This document shows positions 22,219 through 30,545 of a stretch of 30,545 nt of DNA, piece after piece. Every line of letters starts with the position of its first letter. The stretch's first letter is position 1. The translations under genes were made by a program, and so were the position numbers. Below the pieces are notes generated by a model that worked only from the letters and a program-made list of their open reading frames with translations, ran no database searches and was not told the origin of the DNA. Location: contig JAPFFF010000220.1 in the NCBI GenBank assembly GCA_039105265.1, positions 1 through 30,545 on the forward strand. Direction: 5' to 3'. The DNA comes from Tritrichomonas musculus (Eukaryota; Parabasalia; Tritrichomonadida; Tritrichomonadidae).

Positions 22219-23393
22219 ATATCTGTAAATCCTAATTTTTCTAAACTTTCGATAATTTCATTACGAAAATCAGTGTCAGCATTAACAAAAAAAATAAGAA
22301 GGTCAGTAAAATCTTGAAAAATTTCAATAAATATGCCTTCACATTTAGAAATCATTGAATTTAAATTTCTAATAATATGAAGTTTTTCTAAAAAAGTGGA
22401 ATATTCTAAACAATATTGTATTTTCGAACATAAAAGTAATATTTTTTTTCTATTTATTGGTAATAAAATACTAACAAAGCCAATATCTAAAATGTTAGTT
22501 ATTGAAAAAAAAATTTCAATAAAATTTTCTTTGCTCTCATCTAAATAAATCAATACATCCAGAATTAATTGAAAAATATTTGCTTCTTCAAAAAGTTTAC
22601 AGATTTGACGAATTTGCAAAAGATTTTGTAAAATGTCCAATATCAATAAAATTAATTTTTTTTCTTCAATGTAATTATTTAGTTTGTTTTTAATTGAATA
22701 AATAAGGTATTGAATTAATTCCTTTTTTAAAAATTTAAAAAAAACTTTACAATTATCAAACTGAATATCTGATGCATTGCTAGTCATTCGACTTAAAAAA
22801 TTTAAAATTTGAATTTTAATTAAATTGTTTGATTTTTTATATAAATGCAAAATAAGTTCAATATAATTTGAGTTTAATAAATTTTGAGTAAAAAATTCAG
22901 AATACTCAGATAATAAGCCAATCAATGTAAAAAAGTGGGATATTATTGTATGTGTATTTTTGTTTGAGGTTAAATAATATGAAAATGTATCTTTATTTTG
23001 AATAAAATGTATAATAATATCTATAAAATCACCAGATAAAGATGAAAAACAAATTAAAAATAATAAAATTTTGGATTTTGTTCTGTTATCATCAGAAAAA
23101 AGGAAATTTGGAATAAATTGAACAAATTTAGAATTTTCAAAACATCTTAAAAGAAAATCTTCATCAACAATTTCTTCGAAATAATCATTAAGAAAAACTG
23201 TTAATTGATCAACTATTTGAATTGCCTTAAAAAAATTATTTGAAGAACATAAATCATCAATACCATTAATTTTTTCGCTCCAATAACTTAAAAAATCTTC
23301 TTGATCGTCGCAATAAATTTGTATATCTTGCTGCGAGTCTCCGTCTAACTCCTGCGAAAATTTTAAAGGTATGGTTTCTTTGAAATCAATCAT
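22203..23393 (-). CDS. Helical armadillo-like hypothetical protein, 396 aa
   Basis: This is the only convincing protein gene in the window. The product is predicted to be soluble and almost wholly alpha-helical, rich in Ile, Leu, Phe, Asn and Lys, without signal peptide. An acidic N-terminal region (residues 1-50, with ELDGDSQQDIQIYCDDQEDF) precedes a chain of amphipathic helix pairs at about 52-100, 103-133, 146-187, 190-237, 240-284, 286-330 and 333-388, the arrangement expected of an ARM/HEAT-type solenoid. No catalytic motif is visible. From memory it resembles large families of uncharacterised armadillo-like proteins in trichomonads; I could not test this. A scaffold or protein-binding role is inference from fold only. 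The ATG at 23393 is chosen because an in-frame TAA lies at 23415-23417, only 22 bases upstream. There is no intron. The frame is intact over nearly 1.2 kb in very AT-rich DNA, which argues for selection. Transcription runs away from the adjacent satellite array. Confidence 0.85.
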   Translation of the reverse strand: MIDFKETIPLKFSQELDGDSQQDIQIYCDDQEDFLSYWSEKINGIDDLCSSNNFFKAIQIVDQLTVFLNDYFEEIVDEDFLLRCFENSKFVQFIPNFLFSDDNRTKSKILLFLICFSSLSGDFIDIIIHFIQNKDTFSYYLTSNKNTHTIISHFFTLIGLLSEYSEFFTQNLLNSNYIELILHLYKKSNNLIKIQILNFLSRMTSNASDIQFDNCKVFFKFLKKELIQYLIYSIKNKLNNYIEEKKLILLILDILQNLLQIRQICKLFEEANIFQLILDVLIYLDESKENFIEIFFSITNILDIGFVSILLPINRKKILLLCSKIQYCLEYSTFLEKLHIIRNLNSMISKCEGIFIEIFQDFTDLLIFFVNADTDFRNEIIESLEKLGFTDIASLP

Positions 23394-23434
23394 TATTTGT
23401 AACCGAAAGTTGTTTTAATAAAGGCAAGAAAAAC
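23394..23434 (-). promoter_or_regulatory. Putative compact promoter between gene and satellite
   Basis: Only 41 bp separate the start codon from the first recognisable satellite base, so either the core promoter is this short or it extends into the satellite. On the minus strand the gap contains CCTTT (23424-23420), identical to the trichomonad M5 initiator core, starting 31 bases before the ATG. It also contains TTCGGTTA (23407-23400), one mismatch from the published M3 Myb-like consensus. No clear Inr of the TCAYTW type is present. The match is short and its order relative to M3 was not verified, so this is suggestive only and depends on the organism being a trichomonad. Confidence 0.3.
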
Positions 23435-23740
23435 AAGTAAAATCAATAAAGATGAAAGCGCAATATCAATTATTCTTATTCAAACGTTTCTCACAAATGA
23501 ACAGAGCTAAATAAAACACAAATCTCAAACACTTTTAAAAGATAATTATAAACGATTTCAAAAACAAAAAAAAACAATAGAGAATAAAGCGTAATAACAA
23601 TTATTCTTATTCAAACGTTTCTCACAAATGAACAGAGCTAAATAAAACACAAATCTCAAACACTTTTAAAAGATAATTATAAACGATTTCAAAAACAAAA
23701 AAAATCAATAGAGAATAAAGCGTAATAACAATTATTCTTA
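23435..23740 (-). repeat. Diverged edge units of the right array
   Basis: The first units next to the gene differ strongly from the array interior. They read ACAGAGCTAAAT instead of ACAGAGTTAAAT and CTTTTAAAAGAT instead of CTTTTGTAAGAT, and the TTCGAA palindrome is replaced by an A-rich stretch (CAAAAACAAAAAA). Two successive units share these changes and are 131 bp apart (23501 and 23632), so they arose by a local duplication after diverging. Degenerate edges are expected when homogenisation weakens toward an array end. Confidence 0.85.
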
Positions 23741-26700
23741 ATCTAACATTTCTCACAAATGAACAGAGTTAAATAAAACACAAATCTCAAACACTTTTGT
23801 AAGATAATTAAAAACGATTTCGAAATTAAGTAAAATCAGTAAAAATTAAAGCTTAATCTCAGTTATTCTTATTCAAACGTTTCTCACAAATGAACAGAGT
23901 TAAATAAAACACAAATCTCAAACACTTTTGTAAGATAATTAAAAACGATTTCGAAATTAAGTAAAATCAGTAAAAATTAAAGCTTAATCTCAATTATTCT
24001 TAATCTAACATTTCTCACAAATGAACAGAGTTAAATAAAACACAAATCTCAAACACTTTTGTAAGATAATTAAAAACGATTTCGAAATTAAGTAAAATCA
24101 ATAAAGATTAAATCGCAATATCAATTATTCTTATTCAAACGTTTCTCACAAGTGAACAGAGTTAAATAAAACACAAATCTCAAACACTTTTGTAAGATAA
24201 TTAAAAACGATTTCGAAATTAAGTAAAATCAATAAAGATTAAATCGCAATATCAATTATTCTTATTCAAACGTTTCTCACAAATGAACAGAGTTAAATAA
24301 AACATAAATCTCAAACACTTTTGTAAGATAATTATAAACGATTTCGAAATTAAGTAAAATCAGTAAAAATTAAAGCTTATTCTCAATTATTCTTAATCTA
24401 ACATTTCTCACAAATGAACAGAGTTAAATAAAACACAAATCTCAAACACTTTTGTAAGATAATTAAAAACGATTTCGAAATTAAGTAAAATCAGTAAAAA
24501 TTAAAGCTTAATCTCAGTTATTCTTAATCTAACATTTCTCACAAATGAACAGAGTTAAATAAAACACAAATCTCAAACACTTTTGTAAGATAATTAAAAA
24601 CGATTTCGAAATTAAGTAAAATCAGTAAAAATTAAAGCTTAATCTCAGTTATTCTTATTCAAACGTTTCTCACAAATGAACAGAGTTAAATAAAACACAA
24701 ATCTCAAACACTTTTGTAAGATAATTAAAAACGATTTCGAAATTAAGTAAAATCAGTAAAAATTAAAGCTTAATCTCAGTTATTCTTATTCAAACGTTTC
24801 TCACAAATGAACAGAGTTAAATAAAACACAAATCTCAAACACTTTTGTAAGATAATTAAAAACGATTTCGAAATTAAGTAAAATCAGTAAAAATTAAAGC
24901 TTAATCTCAATTATTCTTAATCTAACATTTCTCACAAATGAACAGAGTTAAATAAAACACAAATCTCAAACACTTTTGTAAGATAATTAAAAACGATTTC
25001 GAAATTAAGTAAAATCAGTAAAAATTAAAGCGCAATATCAATTATTCTTATTCAAACGTTTCTCACAAATGAACAGAGTTAAATAAAACACAAATCTCAA
25101 ACACTTTTGTAAGATAATTAAAAACGATTTCGAAATTAAGTAAAATCAATAAAGATTAAATCGCAATATCAATTATTCTTATTCAAACGTTTCTCACAAG
25201 TGAACAGAGTTAAATAAAACACAAATCTCAAACACTTTTGTAAGATAATTAAAAACGATTTCGAAATTAAGTAAAATCAGTAAAAATTAAAGCTTAATCT
25301 CAGTTATTCTTAATCTAACATTTCTCACAAATGAACAGAGTTAAATAAAACACAAATCTCAAACACTTTTGTAAGATAATTATAAACGATTTCGAAATTA
25401 AGTAAAATCAGTAAAAATTAAAGCTTAATCTCAGTTATTCTTAATCTAACATTTCTCACAAATGAACAGAGTTAAATAAAACACAAATCTCAAACACTTT
25501 TGTAAGATAATTATAAACGATTTCGAAATTAAGTAAAATCAGTAAAAATTAAAGCTTAATCTCAATTATTCCTATTCAAACGTTTCTCACAAATGAACAG
25601 AGTTAAATAAAACACAAATCTCAAACACTTTTGTAAGATAATTAAAAACGATTTCGAAATTAAGTAAAATCAGTAAAAATTAAAGCTTAATCTCAGTTAT
25701 TCTTATTCAAACGTTTCTCACAAGTGAACAGAGTTAAATAAAACACAAATCTCAAACACTTTTGTAAGATAATTAAAAACGATTTCGAAATTAAGTAAAA
25801 TCAGTAAAAATTAAAGCTTAATCTCAGTTATTCTTATTCAAACGTTTCTCACAAGTGAACAGAGTTAAATAAAACATAAATCTCAAACACTTTTGTAAGA
25901 TAATTGAAAACGATTTCGAAATTAAGTAAAATCAGTAAAAATTAAAGCTTAATCTCAGTTATTCTTATTCAAACGTTTCTCACAAATGAACAGAGTTAAA
26001 TAAAACACAAATCTCAAACACTTTTGTAAGATAATTAAAAACGATTTCGAAATTAAGTAAAATCAGTAAAAATTAAAGCGCAATATCAATTATTCTTATT
26101 CAAACGTTTCTCACAAATGAACAGAGTTAAATAAAACACAAATCTCAAACACTTTTGTAAGATAATTAAAAACGATTTCGAAATTAAGTAAAATCAATAA
26201 AGATTAAATCGCAATATCAATTATTCTTATTCAAACGTTTCTCACAAGTGAACAGAGTTAAATAAAACACAAATCTCAAACACTTTTGTAAGATAATTAA
26301 AAACGATTTCGAAATTAAGTAAAATCAGTAAAAATTAAAGCTTAATCTCAGTTATTCTTAATCTAACATTTCTCACAAATGAACAGAGTTAAATAAAACA
26401 CAAATCTCAAACACTTTTGTAAGATAATTAAAAACGATTTCGAAATTAAGTAAAATCAGTAAAAATTAAAGCTTAATCTCAGTTATTCTTAATCTAACAT
26501 TTCTCACAAGTGAACAGAGTTAAATAAAACACAAATCTCAAACACTTTTGTAAGATAATTAAAAACGATTTCGAAATTAAGTAAAATCAGTAAAAATTAA
26601 AGCTTAATCTCAGTTATTCTTAATCTAACATTTCTCACAAATGAACAGAGTTAAATAAAACACAAATCTCAAACACTTTTGTAAGATAATTATAAACGAT

Positions 26701-29700
26701 TTCGAAATTAAGTAAAATCAGTAAAAATTAAAGCTTAATCTCAGTTATTCTTAATCTAACATTTCTCACAAATGAACAGAGTTAAATAAAACACAAATCT
26801 CAAACACTTTTGTAAGATAATTATAAACGATTTCGAAATTAAGTAAAATCAGTAAAAATTAAAGCTTAATCTCAATTATTCCTATTCAAACGTTTCTCAC
26901 AAATGAACAGAGTTAAATAAAACACAAATCTCAAACACTTTTGTAAGATAATTAAAAACGATTTCGAAATTAAGTAAAATCAGTAAAAATTAAAGCTTAA
27001 TCTCAGTTATTCTTATTCAAACGTTTCTCACAAGTGAACAGAGTTAAATAAAACACAAATCTCAAACACTTTTGTAAGATAATTAAAAACGATTTCGAAA
27101 TTAAGTAAAATCAGTAAAAATTAAAGCTTAATCTCAGTTATTCTTATTCAAACGTTTCTCACAAGTGAACAGAGTTAAATAAAACATAAATCTCAAACAC
27201 TTTTGTAAGATAATTGAAAACGATTTCGAAATTAAGTAAAATCAGTAAAAATTAAAGCTTAATCTCAGTTATTCTTATTCAAACGTTTCTCACAAATGAA
27301 CAGAGTTAAATAAAACACAAATCTCAAACACTTTTGTAAGATAATTAAAAACGATTTCGAAATTAAGTAAAATCAGTAAAAATTAAAGCTTAATCTCAGT
27401 TATTCTTATTCAAACGTTTCTCACAAATGAACAGAGTTAAATAAAACACAAATCTCAAACACTTTTGTAAGATAATTAAAAACGATTTCGAAATTAAGTA
27501 AAATCAGTAAAAATTAAAGCTTAATCTCAGTTATTCTTATTCAAACGTTTCTCACAAATGAACAGAGTTAAATAAAACACAAATCTCAAACACTTTTGTA
27601 AGATAATTAAAAACGATTTCGAAATTAAGTAAAATCAGTAAAAATTAAAGCTTAATCTCAGTTATTCTTATTCTAACATTTCTCACAAATGAACAGAGTT
27701 AAATAAAACACAAATCTCAAACACTTTTGTAAGATAATTATAAACGATTTCGAAATTAAGTAAAATCAGTAAAAATTAAAGCTTAATCTCAGTTATTCTT
27801 ATTCAAACGTTTCTCACAAGTGAACAGAGTTAAATAAAACACAAATCTCAAACACTTTTGTAAGATAATTATAAACGATTTCGAAATTAAGTAAAATCAG
27901 TAAAAATTAAAGCTTAATCTCAGTTATTCTTAATCTAACATTTCTCACAAATGAACAGAGTTAAATAAAACACAAATCTCAAACACTTTTGTAAGATAAT
28001 TAAAAACGATTTCGAAATTAAGTAAAATCAGTAAAAATTAAAGCTTAATCTCAGTTATTCTTAATCTAACATTTCTCACAAATGAACAGAGTTAAATAAA
28101 ACACAAATCTCAAACACTTTTGTAAGATAATTAAAAACGATTTCGAAATTAAGTAAAATCAGTAAAAATTAAAGCTTAATCTCAGTTATTCTTAATCTAA
28201 CATTTCTCACAAATGAACAGAGTTAAATAAAACACAAATCTCAAACACTTTTGTAAGATAATTAAAAACGATTTCGAAATTAAGTAAAATCAGTAAAAAT
28301 TAAAGCTTAATCTCAGTTATTCTTATTCAAACGTTTCTCACAAATGAACAGAGTTAAATAAAACACAAATCTCAAACACTTTTGTAAGATAATTAAAAAC
28401 GATTTCGAAATTAAGTAAAATCAGTAAAAATTAAAGCTTAATCTCAGTTATTCTTAATCTAACATTTCTCACAAATGAACAGAGTTAAATAAAACACAAA
28501 TCTCAAACACTTTTGTAAGATAATTAAAAACGATTTCGAAATTAAGTAAAATCAGTAAAAATTAAAGCTTAATCTCAATTATTCTTATTCTAACATTTCT
28601 CACAAATGAACAGAGTTAAATAAAACATAAATCTCAAACACTTTTGTAAGATAATTATAAACGATTTCGAAATTAAGTAAAATCAGTAAAAATTAAAGCT
28701 TAATCTCAGTTATTCTTATTCAAACGTTTCTCACAAATGAACAGAGTTAAATAAAACACAAATCTCAAACACTTTTGTAAGATAATTAAAAACGATTTCG
28801 AAATTAAGTAAAATCAGTAAAAATTAAAGCTTAATCTCAGTTATTCTTATTCAAACGTTTCTCACAAATGAACAGAGTTAAATAAAACACAAATCTCAAA
28901 CACTTTTATAAGATAATTAAAAACGATTTCGAAATTAAGTAAAATCAGTAAAAATTAAAGCTTAATCTCAGTTATTCTTAATCTAACATTTCTCACAAAT
29001 GAACAGAGTTAAATAAAACACAAATCTCAAACACTTTTGTAAGATAATTATAAACGATTTCGAAATTAAGTAAAATCAGTAAAAATTAAAGCTTAATCTC
29101 AGTTATTCTTAATCTAACATTTCTCACAAATGAACAGAGTTAAATAAAACACAAATCTCAAACACTTTTGTAAGATAATTAAAAACGATTTCGAAATTAA
29201 GTAAAATCAGTAAAAATTAAAGCTTAATCTCAGTTATTCTTAATCTAACATTTCTCACAAATGAACAGAGTTAAATAAAACACAAATCTCAAACACTTTT
29301 GTAAGATAATTATAAACGATTTCGAAATTAAGTAAAATCAGTAAAAATTAAAGCTTAATCTCAGTTATTCTTAATCTAACATTTCTCACAAATGAACAGA
29401 GTTAAATAAAACACAAATCTCAAACACTTTTGTAAGATAATTAAAAACGATTTCGAAATTAAGTAAAATCAGTAAAAATTAAAGCTTAATCTCAGTTATT
29501 CTTATTCAAACGTTTCTCACAAATGAACAGAGTTAAATAAAACACAAATCTCAAACACTTTTGTAAGATAATTAAAAACGATTTCGAAATTAAGTAAAAT
29601 CAGTAAAAATTAAAGCTTAATCTCAGTTATTCTTAATCTAACATTTCTCACAAATGAACAGAGTTAAATAAAACACAAATCTCAAACACTTTTGTAAGAT

Positions 29701-30545
29701 AATTAAAAACGATTTCGAAATTAAGTAAAATCAGTAAAAATTAAAGCTTAATCTCAGTTATTCTTAATCTAACATTTCTCACAAATGAACAGAGTTAAAT
29801 AAAACACAAATCTCAAACACTTTTGTAAGATAATTATAAACGATTTCGAAATTAAGTAAAATCAGTAAAAATTAAAGCTTAATCTCAGTTATTCTTAATC
29901 TAACATTTCTCACAAATGAACAGAGTTAAATAAAACACAAATCTCAAACACTTTTGTAAGATAATTATAAACGATTTCGAAATTAAGTAAAATCAGTAAA
30001 AATTAAAGCTTAATCTCAGTTATTCTTAATCTAACATTTCTCACAAATGAACAGAGTTAAATAAAACACAAATCTCAAACACTTTTGTAAGATAATTAAA
30101 AACGATTTCGAAATTAAGTAAAATCAGTAAAAATTAAAGCTTAATCTCAATTATTCTTATTCTAACATTTCTCACAAATGAACAGAGTTAAATAAAACAT
30201 AAATCTCAAACACTTTTGTAAGATAATTATAAACGATTTCGAAATTAAGTAAAATCAGTAAAAATTAAAGCTTAATCTCAGTTATTCTTATTCAAACGTT
30301 TCTCACAAATGAACAGAGTTAAATAAAACACAAATCTCAAACACTTTTGTAAGATAATTAAAAACGATTTCGAAATTAAGTAAAATCAGTAAAAATTAAA
30401 GCTTAATCTCAGTTATTCTTATTCAAACGTTTCTCACAAATGAACAGAGTTAAATAAAACACAAATCTCAAACACTTTTATAAGATAATTAAAAACGATT
30501 TCGAAATTAAGTAAAATCAGTAAAAATTAAAGCTTAATCTCAGTT
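23435..30545 (-). repeat. 131-bp satellite array, right block, inverted (54 periods)
   Basis: This is the same satellite as at 1-18361, read on the opposite strand. The unit phase mark at 23471 recurs at the window end 30545, 7074 bp later, exactly 54 x 131. Nearly all units are type A. Type B heads appear only near 24110, 24240, 25160 and 26205, with A/B hybrid heads (AAAGCGCAATATC) at the edge and at about 25029 and 26077. Block duplications are visible: the CCTATTC variant at 25571 and 26881 and the TAATTGAAAACG variant at 25901 and 27211 are both 1310 bp (10 units) apart, and CACTTTTATAAG at 28901 and 30473 is 1572 bp (12 units) apart. The array continues beyond the window. Confidence 0.98.

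Noticed and set aside
22203-23393. Assigning a named ARM protein such as importin or beta-catenin to the gene
   Set aside because: The helix pattern fits a solenoid, but the characteristic residues of those families are not visible, so a name would be guesswork.
1-30545. Telomeric repeats marking a chromosome end
   Set aside because: No short G-rich telomere-type repeat (TTAGGG, TTTAGGG or similar) occurs at either edge or within the arrays.

Overview
The window is about three-quarters A+T and mostly satellite DNA: two large 131-bp tandem arrays in opposite orientation enclose a 5.1-kb island with one convincing protein gene. It looks like a compact unicellular eukaryote. The gene has no intron, and its stop codon overlaps a TAAA tetranucleotide, the polyadenylation signal described for Trichomonas. 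Its all-helical, armadillo-like protein resembles, from memory, hypothetical families that are abundant in trichomonads. A parabasalid is my best guess at moderate to low confidence; other AT-rich protists such as Entamoeba relatives are not excluded.

Layout. 1-18361: satellite array with exactly 140 full units of 131 bp plus a partial edge unit. Units come in two head types: A (contains AAGCTT) and B (contains TATTGCGATT). Blocks of units are re-duplicated over 10, about 22 and 39 unit lengths. 18362-19228: array edge, a compact GC-richer structured element (candidate small RNA) followed by a T16 run, then featureless AT-rich DNA. 19229-20542: a second, unrelated tandem repeat of 31 bp, about 42 copies, with an internal 16-unit duplication. 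20543-22184: AT-rich spacer with a perfect 13-bp inverted repeat, a weak and decayed coding remnant (possibly transposase), and a (TA)10 tract. 22185-23393: a 396-codon minus-strand gene whose 3' end is folded into a long inverted repeat. 23394-23434: a 41-bp putative promoter gap. 23435-30545: the same 131-bp satellite in reverse orientation, 54 periods, running off the window.

The gene is transcribed leftwards, away from the right array, and its promoter lies directly against the satellite edge. Both arrays stop in nearly the same phase of the 131-bp unit, just before a 10-bp palindrome (ATTTCGAAAT), and they share private variants. They therefore probably have a common origin by inverted duplication or continuing exchange. 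I see no RNA polymerase, transposition, defence or CRISPR machinery. The points most worth following up are the inverted-array architecture, the three-way-junction RNA candidate and the hairpin spanning the gene's stop codon.
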